Of a DNA stretch of 64,000 nt, positions 26,723 to 36,657 are shown piece after piece (the first letter of the stretch is position 1; every line of letters starts with the position of its first letter). Made by a program: the position numbers and the translations under genes. This DNA is from Candidatus Scybalocola faecavium (GTDB taxonomy: Bacteria; Bacillota; Clostridia; Lachnospirales; Lachnospiraceae). The notes below the pieces were generated by a model that did not search any database, was not told where the DNA came from, and saw nothing but the letters and a program-made list of their open reading frames with translations. The stretch lies in NCBI GenBank assembly GCA_018713145.1, contig DVFP01000001.1:1-64000 (forward strand). Direction: 5' to 3'.

Positions 26723-28531
26723 TTAAAGCCGAAATTTTTTCCTCAGTTCAGAGCTCATATCCCGGTATCGGAATATAATCAGGCGAACAAGGGTAAGGAA
26801 GCAAATGCCTCCGCAGATAATAGACGGGTAAATGAACCGGATAACGCCGATCACATATAAGAGCAGAGGCACCAGGCCAAGCACAGCATCCATAATAAAA
26901 TAAATCAAATATTCCGGCGTTTCCAAATGGCGGGCGCGGGCAATAATGAACATGGTCAGTAAAACGCCGCATACAGCAATAGGAAAAACAAAGTCCACAG
27001 ACCATCCGTGCCATCCGGTAACCAGATCCCACACCACGCAAAACAGAGTTCCGATCACTACCTGCCACATGAGATTTTTCAAAATATTCCTTCGCTTTAC
27101 ATATCCCACAGCGCCGCATACCCACAAGCACAAGATCCCGCCGCAGGCGAAGGGCGCCCATATGAAGGGATCGATCATAATATTGGCCATGACACACAAT
27201 ACAGCGGCTGTAATAGCTGCAAAGGAGAACCACTGGAACGCCAGGCGGCCCAGATAACGCGGCTGGGTGTCCTGGGGCGGAAAAACATTTTCCGAGATTT
27301 CACAGGAAATCCCTTTATCCTGGAGCATCCTGGCAAAATTTCTCTGGATATTAGTGCTCATCAGCTTTGAGGAAAATCCCAGCACCAGCTGATCCCCGTA
27401 AGAACAGGCGCATAGCTGCATTTTATCGGTACTTGTAAACACGCCGAATCTTTGGATCAAAGAGCTGTAAGGCTCCGGCATCCGAATCTTTCCCACATTG
27501 GAAAGGATCGCTGTAATATTTCCCGATCGCAGCCGGGTTCCTGCCTGCAAAAAAAGATTTTTAATCTCCAATGGCACGGCTCTTAAAAACGGATTCTTTT
27601 CAAGACGGATATAATCATTCATCCGGCTGGCTACCCTCTCTTTTACCAGTTCTTTTTCAAAAAACTGCTTTGTCTGAGTCAGCACATCCTCAAAAGAAGT
27701 TTCCCCGTGAAAATGGTATCCCGCCTCCAGCCATCCCCAAAAATTGGTCATGGAGCTGGATGGAAAATAGTTGCGCAGATCCACAGGCACCATTATCGTC
27801 ACAGGGCGGCGCTGCTGGCGGGCGGTCATTTCCTCATGAATGGCACACATAAAAATACTGGTGAGAAAGACCGTCAGGGAGACGCCGTAGGCTCTGGCCC
27901 GCTCCAGCACCTGGGATACAGGCATGACCATTTCCGTAATCTCCATATCGCTTTTCTCGAGCTTTGGACCTGCCAGCTGGTAAGCTTTAGGTCCCGGCTT
28001 TTCCGCCTTTGGCCGTCCGGCATAATAATACTGGGAAAAGCTGTCCTCCTCATAATCGCTTAAAGTTTCACTTTCATCCTCCAGAGCAATATCTTCCAGC
28101 CCTTCATGGGCCAGGCGAAGGTAATTTTTAACAAGTTCCCTTAAAAAACGTATAGAACCGGTACCATCGGAAAGAGCATGAAAAACTTCCAGATTGATCC
28201 GGTTTTTATAATAAGTGACTTCAAAAAGCAATCGTTTCACATCCGGCATATAGATCCGGCTGCATGGTTTTTTCGTCTCCGGCCGGGCATTGGCCCGAAT
28301 ATCTCTGTGTTCCAGATAAAACCAAAATAAGCCTTTTCTTAAAACGGCCTGAAATACAGGATACTTTTCCACCGTCTGATCTAAAGCCTCCTGTAAAATA
28401 TCCCCGTCTACCGTTTCATTTAACTGGCAGTAAAAGCGAAAAACGCGGGTATCCTTTTTATCCGTTGCGGCAGGAAATGCCTGCGCGGCATTATCCAGCT
28501 TTCTCCAACGAGACTGTCTTTTTTCCTTCAC
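26723..28531 (-). CDS. Condensation/acyltransferase-like protein with C-terminal DUF6320-type membrane domain
   Basis: The N-terminal ~420 residues resemble the condensation/alcohol-acetyltransferase fold, with the HxxxDG-type catalytic motif HALSDG (near 118) and VTIMVPVDLRNYFP (near 250). The last ~170 residues carry about six hydrophobic helices, matching my memory of DUF6320. Together this suggests a membrane-bound acyltransferase acting on a lipid or alcohol. The start is a GTG at 28531 with AAAGGAGG 10 nt upstream. It follows the esterase gene by 5 bp, so an acylation/deacylation pair is plausible. Confidence 0.75.
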   Translation of the reverse strand: MKEKRQSRWRKLDNAAQAFPAATDKKDTRVFRFYCQLNETVDGDILQEALDQTVEKYPVFQAVLRKGLFWFYLEHRDIRANARPETKKPCSRIYMPDVKRLLFEVTYYKNRINLEVFHALSDGTGSIRFLRELVKNYLRLAHEGLEDIALEDESETLSDYEEDSFSQYYYAGRPKAEKPGPKAYQLAGPKLEKSDMEITEMVMPVSQVLERARAYGVSLTVFLTSIFMCAIHEEMTARQQRRPVTIMVPVDLRNYFPSSSMTNFWGWLEAGYHFHGETSFEDVLTQTKQFFEKELVKERVASRMNDYIRLEKNPFLRAVPLEIKNLFLQAGTRLRSGNITAILSNVGKIRMPEPYSSLIQRFGVFTSTDKMQLCACSYGDQLVLGFSSKLMSTNIQRNFARMLQDKGISCEISENVFPPQDTQPRYLGRLAFQWFSFAAITAAVLCVMANIMIDPFIWAPFACGGILCLWVCGAVGYVKRRNILKNLMWQVVIGTLFCVVWDLVTGWHGWSVDFVFPIAVCGVLLTMFIIARARHLETPEYLIYFIMDAVLGLVPLLLYVIGVIRFIYPSIICGGICFLTLVRLIIFRYRDMSSELRKKFRL

Positions 28532-28536
28532 GTTCT

Positions 28537-29481
28537 TTACGCCTCCTTTAGAAAACGGTTAATATGATCAAAGCTTTCCTGGACATGGAGATGCTTGATC
28601 CCCAAAGCGAAAAAGCCGTGGAGGGCATCGGCAATGCGGCAGATCTGTACTGTATTTCCCGCCGCTCTAAGGCGCTCTCCGTAAGCCTCGCCTTCATCTC
28701 TTAAAGGATCATATTCCGCCGTCAATATAAGCGTTTTGGGAAGACCGGAAAGATCCTTCTCCATTAAAGGAGAAAAATACGGACTTTGCCGGTCCTTAGG
28801 CCCGCTTTGATATAATGTCATATATTCTTCCACCTGCCGGGAGGTAAGCAGGTAATCCCTTCCATTTTCACGGACTGAATCAAATGGAGAATTTTCTGTA
28901 TAGTCATTGCCCACAGCCGGGTAGATCAAAATCTGGCGTCTGGGCATAAATTCCCCCCGATCCCTGGCCATCAGGCACACTGCTGCTGCCAGGTTTCCTC
29001 CGGCGCTGTCTCCCATAATGGTGATCTTTTCCGGAGGTGTATTTAAAACAAAACGATCCGTAAATACGGTCCTGGCCACAGCATAGCAGTCGGTCAGGCC
29101 AATAGGAAATTTATATTCCGGTGCCAGCCGGTACTCTACAGAGACTACCACATGTTCTGTAGACTGAGCCATCTGGGCACAGACCCGGTCATAGGTTTCC
29201 ACACTTTCCGTAACCCAGCCGCCTCCGTGGAAAAAAAGCAGCAAAGGATAGGGATGACCTTCCTTTAACCCCTTTTCCATGGCATCTTCTGACGGGAAAT
29301 AAATGCGCACCGGCACCTCATACCCGTCATTATATATTTTTTCGTCCAGCTTTTTTACAAAAATACGCATAGGATCCAGCTTTTTTAAATCAGCTACCCT
29401 TCTGGAGGTTTCCAGCTCCATGCCTTCATTGGCATAGGACAGGGCTTTAAGGATCAGTTTAACTGCTTTATTAATGGCCAT
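28537..29481 (-). CDS. Alpha/beta hydrolase of the hormone-sensitive-lipase (HSL) esterase family
   Basis: A 314-residue esterase with the HSL oxyanion motif FFHGGGWV (near 82), nucleophile elbow GDSAGGNLAA (near 155), catalytic Asp in AEYDPLRDEG (near 255) and His in ADALHGF (near 287). It likely cleaves short acyl esters in the cytosol. The start at 29481 has AAGGA 11 nt upstream; a longer frame exists but would overlap the GNAT gene. It sits between the GNAT and condensation-like genes. Confidence 0.9.
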   Translation of the reverse strand: MAINKAVKLILKALSYANEGMELETSRRVADLKKLDPMRIFVKKLDEKIYNDGYEVPVRIYFPSEDAMEKGLKEGHPYPLLLFFHGGGWVTESVETYDRVCAQMAQSTEHVVVSVEYRLAPEYKFPIGLTDCYAVARTVFTDRFVLNTPPEKITIMGDSAGGNLAAAVCLMARDRGEFMPRRQILIYPAVGNDYTENSPFDSVRENGRDYLLTSRQVEEYMTLYQSGPKDRQSPYFSPLMEKDLSGLPKTLILTAEYDPLRDEGEAYGERLRAAGNTVQICRIADALHGFFALGIKHLHVQESFDHINRFLKEA

Positions 29482-29483
29482 CG

Positions 29484-30038
29484 TTATTTTGTTCCTTCTT
29501 TTATGCTTTTCCAATCTTCTTTTGTCTGGCAGGAAACGTGTTCTGACCGCAAAACAGGCTCTATAGAGCAGGAAACATTCTCGTTTGTATGATGATAATG
29601 AAATCCGCACTTTTCCTGAACACGTTTTGATTTTTGATTTCCATCAAAGTATCCGCACCATATTTTAGACAGATTCAAATCTTCAAATCCATGTCTCAAA
29701 ATTTCCCCAACCGCTTCCAGAATCAAACCTCTTCCCCAGTAGGGGACACCCAGCCAATATCCCACCTCACCTTCTGTCTTGGGAAGTCGGATATTACTTT
29801 TTTCACCGATCATCAGCCCTACACATCCAACCGGATGTCCGGTTTCTTTCAAAACCACTGCATAGGTTTCCGGCGCGGAAAGAACTTCCCGGATGATTTT
29901 CCGGCTGTTTTCCACGCTTGTATGAACAGGCCATCCGGCGATAGGTCCCACATCAGGATGGCTTGCATATCGATATAGATCCTCTGCGTCTGTCTCCTCC
30001 CACGGACGAAGGATCAATCTCTCTGTTTCCAAAATCAT
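29484..30038 (-). CDS. GNAT N-acetyltransferase (RimJ/RimL type)
   Basis: A 184-residue protein beginning [24 protein letters not shown], the usual start of RimJ/RimL-like acetyltransferases. The acetyl-CoA loop is [17 protein letters not shown], followed by [23 protein letters not shown]. The acceptor is unknown. AGAGAGGTGG lies 8 nt before the start at 30038. First gene of a four-gene unit; the stop is 2 nt from the esterase start. Confidence 0.88.
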   Translation of the reverse strand: MILETERLILRPWEETDAEDLYRYASHPDVGPIAGWPVHTSVENSRKIIREVLSAPETYAVVLKETGHPVGCVGLMIGEKSNIRLPKTEGEVGYWLGVPYWGRGLILEAVGEILRHGFEDLNLSKIWCGYFDGNQKSKRVQEKCGFHYHHTNENVSCSIEPVLRSEHVSCQTKEDWKSIKEGTK

Positions 30039-30349
30039 ATTTATATCCACCTCTCTGTAATTCCCATTATTATAACATAAAGTCATGCATTTTACTATTA
30101 AAAATGCTTTCCTGGTTGTCTCACATAAATTCACATATCTGAGCACACACCGGATGCTATGGAAGAACTGCAGAAGGCACCGAAAGAATAAATGTATACA
30201 GTAAAATTCACCACCCCATTTAAGCTGATACTGGCACACATGCTGATATTTTTCAGCTTTAGCTAAGAAAAAAGGGGCTGTCGCACTGGTTAGGTGCGGC
30301 GCCCCTTTTTTCTTATCCCATATATTTTTCCAAAACCTTTTTCCCGCAT
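30039..30349. other. Intergenic region: GNAT promoter and bidirectional terminator
   Basis: A TATAAT -10 box on the minus strand (30069-30074) without a good -35 serves the GNAT gene. A hairpin with AAGAAAAAAGGGGC (30265-30278) and GCCCCTTTTTTCTT (30301-30314), plus an inner stem CGCAC/GTGCG, is an A/T-flanked terminator able to work on both strands. It ends nothing on the left but lies 36 bp past the end of the next minus-strand gene. No further gene is seen. Confidence 0.65.
30265..30314 (-). terminator. Strong intrinsic terminator, bidirectional in form
   Basis: A 14-bp outer stem (30265-30278/30301-30314) with an A-rich 5' arm and T-rich 3' arm plus a GC inner stem. It is placed directly downstream of the carboxymuconolactone-decarboxylase-like gene on the minus strand. 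Confidence 0.85.
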
Positions 30350-31036
30350 TTACTGTTTTGCCGCATTATTAATGCATGTGACAGCGTTCAGGCTGCGGGG
30401 GTAGCCGATATAAGGAAGGCACTGGGAAACAACCTTAAGGAGAAACGCCTGATCGTTTCCAAGGTTCATATTGCCTTTGGCGTGGGCTGTAAGCTGCGGC
30501 TCACAGCCGCCCTGAGCTGCCAGGTAGCAGAAGGTGATCATTTCCCGCTGGGCTAAGGTCAGGCCGGTGCGGGTGTAATAATCGCCAAAGCAGTTATCGG
30601 CCAGCCACCGGTTGATATGTCCGTTTTTCCATGCCTCCAGCATATGGTCTCCAAAAATTTCCGCCTGGGCGGCTGCGCCTTTTTCCAGACGGTCTTCCAT
30701 GGTTGTCGTGGCCTGTCCCGGAAGGGGAAGCTCTATACCCCTGCCTTTTAAGATCTCATTGGCCGCTTTAAGGAAAGGAAGCACTCGTCCGATTCCCAGG
30801 TAATCTACAGCCTGATAAATGATCTCTTTGGCCATCACCGGCGTTACGCCTCCATCCAGGGCTTTGGGGAGTTCTTCCTTAAACATATCAATGCCCTGAC
30901 AACCTAAAAGGGTAGCTAAAATGGCCATATGCCTGGTCACCTCATCCAACTGCTGTCCCTCTTCATTAACGACTTCATCATAAGCAAAGTGGTCAAAACG
31001 TTCCATAAATTCCGGATCTGTTTCATAAAAATCCAT
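30350..31036 (-). CDS. Carboxymuconolactone decarboxylase (CMD/AhpD-like) family protein
   Basis: A 228-residue protein with two CMD-type helical repeats: [14 protein letters not shown] followed by [17 protein letters not shown], and [31 protein letters not shown]. The CxxH/CxxC redox motif of AhpD is not intact: the second repeat has CEPQLTAH, which resembles the usual E-x-H arrangement. Such proteins act as alkylhydroperoxidase-like or as uncharacterised enzymes. The start at 31036 has AAAGGAG 9 nt upstream. A MerR-like gene lies 43 bp upstream, a common pairing. Confidence 0.85.
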   Translation of the reverse strand: MDFYETDPEFMERFDHFAYDEVVNEEGQQLDEVTRHMAILATLLGCQGIDMFKEELPKALDGGVTPVMAKEIIYQAVDYLGIGRVLPFLKAANEILKGRGIELPLPGQATTTMEDRLEKGAAAQAEIFGDHMLEAWKNGHINRWLADNCFGDYYTRTGLTLAQREMITFCYLAAQGGCEPQLTAHAKGNMNLGNDQAFLLKVVSQCLPYIGYPRSLNAVTCINNAAKQ

Positions 31037-31079
31037 GGTCATTCACTCCTTTCCGGCAATCGTCCGCACCGCCGGATGA

Positions 31080-31430
31080 TCACCCTTTCCGCATCTGATA
31101 ACGGAGATAATCAATAGATTCCAACTGTTTTTCCCGAAAATGGATCTCATCCAGCACCTGCCTGCGCTTTTTTTCCAGCATACGCAGCCGGGCTTCTCCT
31201 TTCGGGTCTTTTCCCAGAAAAATCTCCATATAATACCTTATCTCGTCCTCTGAAAAGCCTGAGTCTTTTAAGGTCACCATCAGACTCAGCCGATCCAGAT
31301 CCCCATCGTCATAAAAGTATGAATCCGGATCTATTATATCCGCCCCATTTCTTCCGCCATGTTTTTGGATAATACTTTCATACAGAGAAATAACTTCCCG
31401 GGGAATATTGTATTTTTCACAGTTTGTCAT
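31080..31430 (-). CDS. MerR-like small regulator
   Basis: A 116-residue protein with a reduced MerR-type layout. The winged-helix part is short (IPREVISLYESIIQKHG; YFYDDGDLDRLSLMVTLKDSGFSEDEIRYYM) and a coiled-coil tail follows (ARLRMLEKKRRQVLDEIHFREKQLESIDYL). The tail matches the C-terminus of the small protein at 43423-43656 (RRQLLDRVH, then IDCLDYLVYQM), so the two belong to one family. The start at 31430 has AAGGAAGG 6 nt upstream. It probably regulates the CMD-family gene next to it. Confidence 0.7.
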   Translation of the reverse strand: MTNCEKYNIPREVISLYESIIQKHGGRNGADIIDPDSYFYDDGDLDRLSLMVTLKDSGFSEDEIRYYMEIFLGKDPKGEARLRMLEKKRRQVLDEIHFREKQLESIDYLRYQMRKG

Positions 31431-31546
31431 ATCCATCCTTCCTTAAAACATTACTGTCCACTCAGAGAGCAGTAACCTTTAAACACCTTTATTGTAGCTC
31501 AGGATGTATAGCCTGTCTAATACTTATCCGGAATCCTTTTCAATGC

Positions 31547-32413
31547 TTAAAATGAATCTTTTATCAACCGGATAAATGCTGCCGCAGCCTGGGAAAAAGT
31601 CTGGTTTTTCTTCCAGGCCACCACTGCGCCGGTTTCAAGTGTTGGAGAAAAAGGAATGAACTTTAATTCATCATAAGAAATATCAAATTCAAAGCTCACG
31701 GCAGCGCCGACGCCGTTTTTCGCCATATTTGCCGCATTTAAGATCAAATTATAGTGGGCCGCAATATCCGCCTTTTCAAAAGCAGCCCCAAACCAGTTAG
31801 CCAGCTCATTTTCCACCAGCTCCCTGCGGCCAATGATCAAAGGCACGCCTAAAAGATCTTCCGGCGTCACAACATCCTTTCCTGCCAAAGGAGAATCCCC
31901 GCGGACAAGGATTCCCCACCGTTCTTTATCCGGCAGGCGGATAAACTCATATTTTCCAATATCCACCGGTTCCATAAAAAGGCCAATATCCAGGATCCCT
32001 TTTTCGATCCTCTCTTTTATATCATCCGCAATGGCGCTGTAAATATTAAACCGGACTAAAGGATGGGCTTTCCTAAAAGCAGCCATTTTCCTTGACAAAA
32101 AGGTCATATTCCGGGTTTCCCCGCACCCGATAGCGATCTCACCGGTCAGTTCACCGCTGCCTTGGGCAAATTCCTGAACTGTTTTATCTGTCAGATCAAT
32201 GATTTCCTGAGCTCTGCGCTTTAAAAGCATCCCATCGTCCGTTAAAGTAATATGATATTTGCCCCGGTGAAACAGCTTTACTCCCAGCTCATCCTCCAGC
32301 TGCATCATTTGTCTTGAAAGTGTCGGCTGAGTCACATGTAATAAATTGGCGGCCTTTGTGATATTTTCTTCTCTGGCAACCATTAAAAAATATTTTAAAA
32401 CCCGAAGCTCCAT
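31547..32413 (-). CDS. LysR-family transcriptional regulator
   Basis: A 288-residue LysR protein. The helix-turn-helix (MELRVLKYFLMVAREENITK, then AANLLHVTQPTLSRQM) covers residues 1-60 and the periplasmic-binding-like sensing domain follows (GEIAIGCGETRNMTFL near 93). AAGGAG lies 8 nt before the start. It is 50 bp downstream of, and co-directional with, the ABC importer genes. It could be the last gene of that operon and its regulator, but this is inference. Confidence 0.92.
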   Translation of the reverse strand: MELRVLKYFLMVAREENITKAANLLHVTQPTLSRQMMQLEDELGVKLFHRGKYHITLTDDGMLLKRRAQEIIDLTDKTVQEFAQGSGELTGEIAIGCGETRNMTFLSRKMAAFRKAHPLVRFNIYSAIADDIKERIEKGILDIGLFMEPVDIGKYEFIRLPDKERWGILVRGDSPLAGKDVVTPEDLLGVPLIIGRRELVENELANWFGAAFEKADIAAHYNLILNAANMAKNGVGAAVSFEFDISYDELKFIPFSPTLETGAVVAWKKNQTFSQAAAAFIRLIKDSF

Positions 32414-32462
32414 AAATTCTGCTCCTTCTATGTCAGCAACGCAACAGTTTATCTGAAAAATA

Positions 32463-33218
32463 TTATAACACTGACGCAGCTAATTGTCTGGTATATTCTG
32501 TTTTTGGATAAAAAATTATTTCATCCGGTGTGCCCTCCTCAACCACCGCTCCCCGGTCCATGACCAGGACACGATCGCAAAAATCCTGGACAAGAGCCAG
32601 ATTATGACAAATAAAGATCATAGACAGTCCCCGGGATTCTTTCAGGGATTTTAACAATGCTATGATCTGTTCCTGGATGGTCACATCCAGGGCGCTGGTG
32701 GCCTCGTCACAGATCAGGATCTTGGGATCCACAGCCAGTGCCCGGGCGATCGCCGCCCGCTGGCACTGGCCGCCGCTGACCTGATGGGGATAACGCCGGG
32801 CAAAATCTTCCGACAGACCGCACAGAGAAAGCAGCCTTTTTGCTTTAAGGCCGGCTTCCTTTGCGGCGTCCATATTTTTCAGGATTTCTTCAATACTCCA
32901 GCCTAAAGTCCGCCGGGGATCAAAGGACGCGGCAGGGAACTGAAAAACCATTTGAAGTTTTTTATAAATTTCTTTTAATTGAGCACCTTTTAGCTCTGTA
33001 ATGTCTTGGCCATCCACAAGGATCCTTCCCCCGGATGAGGGAATCAGCCGGGCTGCTGACCGGGCCACAGTGCTTTTTCCGCTTCCGGACTCGCCCACGA
33101 TTCCCAGGACTTCCCCGGGATATAAAGAAAAACTTATATTCTTTACCGCCGCAAAAGTCTCTTTTCCCTTTCCGGAAAAATCAACGCTTAAATTTCTAAC
33201 CTCCAAAACCGGCTTCAT
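32463..33218 (-). CDS. Nickel/oligopeptide ABC importer ATPase (NikE/DppF type)
   Basis: A 251-residue ATPase: Walker A GIVGESGSGKSTVARS (near 38), Q-loop MVFQFPAASFDPRRT, signature VSGGQCQRAAIARAL, Walker B ILICDEATSALD. The Q-loop style and the FDPR motif are typical of the DppF/NikE half of peptide/nickel importers. CAAAAGGAGG precedes the start. It closes the five-gene transporter set and begins 18 bp after the partner ATPase. Confidence 0.9.
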   Translation of the reverse strand: MKPVLEVRNLSVDFSGKGKETFAAVKNISFSLYPGEVLGIVGESGSGKSTVARSAARLIPSSGGRILVDGQDITELKGAQLKEIYKKLQMVFQFPAASFDPRRTLGWSIEEILKNMDAAKEAGLKAKRLLSLCGLSEDFARRYPHQVSGGQCQRAAIARALAVDPKILICDEATSALDVTIQEQIIALLKSLKESRGLSMIFICHNLALVQDFCDRVLVMDRGAVVEEGTPDEIIFYPKTEYTRQLAASVL

Positions 33219-33236
33219 AACCGCCCTCCTTTTGTT

Positions 33237-34025
33237 TTAAGCCCCGGGTTTTACAAGCCTCGGAACAGCCTTAAGGAGCAATTTCGTATAATCGTTCCGG
33301 GGACAGGCAAGCACTTGATTTGCAGGTCCATATTCCATCACATGTCCTCCCTTTAGGATCATCACTGTATCTGCCATGGCTTTAATTACGCCAATATCAT
33401 GGGAAACAATGATAACTGACATGTGCTGCTCATCCCTAAGCTTTAATATTTCCTCAATCATCTGTTTTTGTACCCGGGCATCTAATGCGCTGGTGGGCTC
33501 ATCCCCTAAAAGAATATCCGGCCCCATAAGTATGGCTATGGCAATGCATACTCTCTGATTCATTCCTCCGGACAGTTCAAAAGGATAGCTGTTCCATATC
33601 CGGTCCCCGTGATTTAAGTTCATTTTTTCAAACAGAGCCATCGTCCGAGTATGTACTGCTGCTTTGGAGCTTCTTGTGCGGGCTCCCATGGCTTCACAAA
33701 TCTGACTGCCGATCTTACGGATCGGACAAAGGGAGGCCCCTGCATCCTGGAAGATCATCCCCAGCCGCCTTCCACGGATACGGTTTAACCGTCTTTGAGA
33801 AAGATCCAAAAGATTCATGCCATCAAACCAAATATCTCCCCGGGTCACCATGGCTGTCGGACCTAATAGTCCCATAGCAGCCCTCAGCAGCGTGCTTTTT
33901 CCGCTTCCGGATTCTCCCGCAATACCAAGAATTTCTCCCTGCTTCAGGGAAAAAGTCACATCATGGACCACCGGCCTGCCGTTAAAGCATACCTGTACGT
34001 GGTCATATCTTAAAAGTTCTTCCAT
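33237..34025 (-). CDS. Nickel/oligopeptide ABC importer ATPase (NikD/DppD type)
   Basis: A 262-residue ATPase with Walker A GIAGESGSGKSTLLRA (near 35), LGMIFQDAGASLCPI Q-loop region, signature LSGGMNQRVCIAIAIL, Walker B ILLGDEPTSALD and the H-loop IIVSHDIG. These match the DppD/NikD half. The ATG at 34025 has GGGAGG 5 nt upstream; a longer frame to 34055 lacks such a site. It follows the binding-protein gene by 78 bp. Confidence 0.9.
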   Translation of the reverse strand: MEELLRYDHVQVCFNGRPVVHDVTFSLKQGEILGIAGESGSGKSTLLRAAMGLLGPTAMVTRGDIWFDGMNLLDLSQRRLNRIRGRRLGMIFQDAGASLCPIRKIGSQICEAMGARTRSSKAAVHTRTMALFEKMNLNHGDRIWNSYPFELSGGMNQRVCIAIAILMGPDILLGDEPTSALDARVQKQMIEEILKLRDEQHMSVIIVSHDIGVIKAMADTVMILKGGHVMEYGPANQVLACPRNDYTKLLLKAVPRLVKPGA

Positions 34026-34103
34026 AGCTGCCTCCCAAATTAGCTGACGGATCAAAACAGCGGATCTTCTTGTCCGCCTTTATGCCGCCCTCAGCGGCTC
34101 TGC

Positions 34104-35699
34104 TTAATTTTTATCCAAATCTGCAGTAATCTCATAATAATCACAGGGGTGTGCCGTCAGGCCTGTTACCCGGGCGCTGCTGACCATGCTCATCTGGAGA
34201 TAAGAGCAAAACACATAAGCGTCATCATCTAAGAGGATCTGCTCCATTTCAATAGCCAGATCACTGCGCTGGGCCGCATCAAAAGTTCCGGAAAGTTCCC
34301 GGGCCAGGCCTTCCAGGGCATCGCTGTGGTAATGGCCGTTATTTGCGGTGGAACTGTCCAGGCAGCAGGTTTTAAAAAAATACTCCGGATCTCCGGAAGG
34401 TGCTGTCACCATGGCGCTGGCATAGACATCCCACTGTCCGGGATCTGTGCGGATACTGTTATGATCCGCCGTACTGTTAATGATTACTTCAATGCCGATT
34501 TGCCCCAGAGTGGCCTGGGCGGATTCTGCCAGCAGGGGAAGCTCCTGGCGGCTGGGATAGGTCAGCCACCGGATACTTAACCGCTGCCCGTCCTTTTCCC
34601 GGATCCCGTCCCCGTCACTATCTATCCATCCGGCATTTTCCAGAACATCCCCGGCAGCCTGAGGATCATAATCTTTTGCTGTGACCTGATTTTTTCCAAA
34701 GGTAAAATTTTCCGGATAAGGACCAGTGGCCGTATAGCCGTTTCCTCCCAAAAGTGTACCGACAAACCCTTCCTTATCAATTCCCATAGCAATGGCCTGG
34801 CGTACTGCCGGATCAGACATAACGGTGCTTTCAAAATTCATGGCCGCAAAAAATACTCTGCTGGTGGCACAGCTTGTAAAGGTATAGTTTTCATTCTCAA
34901 AAAGAGGATAGCTGGCATAAGGCATACCGTAGGCCACATCAATTTCTCCGGATTGAAGAGCCATGGTCAAAGTATCCCCGTCAGTAATGGTCAAAACCGT
35001 GATCTTATCCAGTTTAGGATCACCATTCCAGTAATGGGGATTTTTCACCAGTTCCAGCCGTTGTCCAGAAATAAGGGATTGGGCCGCGTAAGGTCCTGTC
35101 CCTGCAACGATCCCGTCATCGCTGATCCCGGCCTCCATATCAATAATACAGGCATAAGGATCACTGAGATGATTTAAGAATGTCGGATTTGGCTCCGTGG
35201 TCGTAATCGTCACGGTCTGGCCCTCTGCCTGGATCGTATCGATCATAAGATCCATACGGGCCCGGTCATGGACCTGGATCAAGTGCTCCAAACATTCCTT
35301 TACCGCATCTGCATCCATTTTTCTACCGCTGGAAAATTCCACATCATCCCGCAGAGTAATGACCCATGTATATTCATCCGGCTGTTCATATCCTAAGGCC
35401 AGCCAGGGTTTAATCTCCATGGCATCAGAATAGGCAAACAATGTTTCTCCAACGCCATAGCGGATGCAGGCCCACCCGGAATAGGCGTTATGGGGATTAA
35501 TATCCGGCTCTTCATTTTCCGGATTAAAAGTGGTATCGCCAAAAACCAGTGTTTTTTCTCCTCCGGTCTGCCCGTCTTTACTGCTTTCTCCTTGGCCGGA
35601 TGTGTTTCCATTCCCCTGGCGACCTTCGGTCTGTCCGCACCCTGAGACAGTCCATGCCATAAGGCAAACGGCAAGGATCATACAAATGATCTTTTTCAT
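34104..35699 (-). CDS. Lipoprotein substrate-binding protein, nickel/peptide family (SBP_bac_5, NikA-like)
   Basis: A 531-residue extracellular binding protein. The N-terminus is a lipoprotein signal (KKIICMILAVCLMAWTVSGC) with Cys-21 as lipid anchor, then a Gly/Ser/Gln-rich linker. The mature part shows the family features DINPHNAYSGWACIRYGVGE and WVITLRDDVEFSSGRKMDADA. The sequence style resembles nickel or metallophore-nickel binding proteins more than general peptide binders, but the metal site cannot be proved here. AAGGAG is 11 nt before the start. Confidence 0.88.
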   Translation of the reverse strand: MKKIICMILAVCLMAWTVSGCGQTEGRQGNGNTSGQGESSKDGQTGGEKTLVFGDTTFNPENEEPDINPHNAYSGWACIRYGVGETLFAYSDAMEIKPWLALGYEQPDEYTWVITLRDDVEFSSGRKMDADAVKECLEHLIQVHDRARMDLMIDTIQAEGQTVTITTTEPNPTFLNHLSDPYACIIDMEAGISDDGIVAGTGPYAAQSLISGQRLELVKNPHYWNGDPKLDKITVLTITDGDTLTMALQSGEIDVAYGMPYASYPLFENENYTFTSCATSRVFFAAMNFESTVMSDPAVRQAIAMGIDKEGFVGTLLGGNGYTATGPYPENFTFGKNQVTAKDYDPQAAGDVLENAGWIDSDGDGIREKDGQRLSIRWLTYPSRQELPLLAESAQATLGQIGIEVIINSTADHNSIRTDPGQWDVYASAMVTAPSGDPEYFFKTCCLDSSTANNGHYHSDALEGLARELSGTFDAAQRSDLAIEMEQILLDDDAYVFCSYLQMSMVSSARVTGLTAHPCDYYEITADLDKN

Positions 35700-35754
35700 A
35701 TAAAAATGACTCCTTCATTGGTATATTGATTTTCGAATTTATTGTCCCAGCCTG

Positions 35755-36657
35755 TCAAACATCCGGGCAACGGCTGATTTGCCGTCTTTTATCCAGATAA
35801 TCTCTCACCCCATCCCCAAACAGGTTAAATACAGCGACACAGACAAAAATCCCGATCCCCGGGGTAATCACTACCCACGGATAGGTCTGGATCATACTTC
35901 GGCCGCTGCTCATCATGCTCCCCCACTCAGGTACCGGCGGCATGGCCCCCAGCCCCAGAAAAGAAAGTCCTGCCAGTTCCATCATCATAGTTCCTATATC
36001 TGCCATTGCCGTAACAATGATCTGTCCCAAAATATTGGGAAGGATGTGGCGCCAGATGATCTGTATCCCGGTACATCCCGCCATCCGGGATGCATGGATA
36101 AAGTCCGAGCCTTTGACTGCCATCGTCTGACTTCGGGCGATCCGCGAGTATTTTGGCCAGCTCACGACTGCCAGTGCGATCACCGCATTTTGTATTCCGC
36201 CCCCGAGAAGCGCTGCCACTGCCAGGGCAAAGACAAGGCCGGGAAACGCAAGGCATAGATCCGAGATCCGCATGATCACATTGTCTGTCACGCCTCCCGC
36301 CCATCCGCAGATGACCCCCACACAGGTTCCCACGCCTGCCATGACAGCGACCAAAATCAGAGTGGAAAAAATGCTCACCTGAGACCCCATGATCACCCGG
36401 GACAGCATATCCCGTCCGAACCGGTCCGTGCCAAAAGGATGAGACAGGCTGGGCGGCAGAAGGGCATTGGCATAATCCTGGAGATAAGGGTCATAGGGAC
36501 ACAGCTGTCTGGCAAAAATCGCCGTCAGCACCAGCCCCAGGGCCAAGGCCGCAAAAATCTCCAGTTTCAAACGGCTGCGGTCTTTTTTTATTTTCTGCCG
36601 GCGCATAGTCACTTCCTGAACGGAGGGCTTTCCGGCCATTTTATACTTTTTCTTCAT
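35755..36657 (-). CDS. ABC importer permease (NikC/DppC type)
   Basis: A 300-residue permease with about five to six helices and the conserved HPFGTDRFGRDMLSRVIMGS motif (near 80) that marks NikC/OppC. The EAA loop region (SRMAGCTGIQIIWRHILPN) contacts the ATPases. GGAGG lies 6 nt before the ATG at 36657, which overlaps the stop of the preceding permease (ATGA). A longer frame to 36750 has no support. Confidence 0.92.
   Translation of the reverse strand: MKKKYKMAGKPSVQEVTMRRQKIKKDRSRLKLEIFAALALGLVLTAIFARQLCPYDPYLQDYANALLPPSLSHPFGTDRFGRDMLSRVIMGSQVSIFSTLILVAVMAGVGTCVGVICGWAGGVTDNVIMRISDLCLAFPGLVFALAVAALLGGGIQNAVIALAVVSWPKYSRIARSQTMAVKGSDFIHASRMAGCTGIQIIWRHILPNILGQIIVTAMADIGTMMMELAGLSFLGLGAMPPVPEWGSMMSSGRSMIQTYPWVVITPGIGIFVCVAVFNLFGDGVRDYLDKRRQISRCPDV

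Noticed and set aside
30155-30191. Plus-strand end of a frame (EELQKAPKE then stop)
   Set aside because: It is too short to identify and may be chance; no neighbouring remnant continues it.
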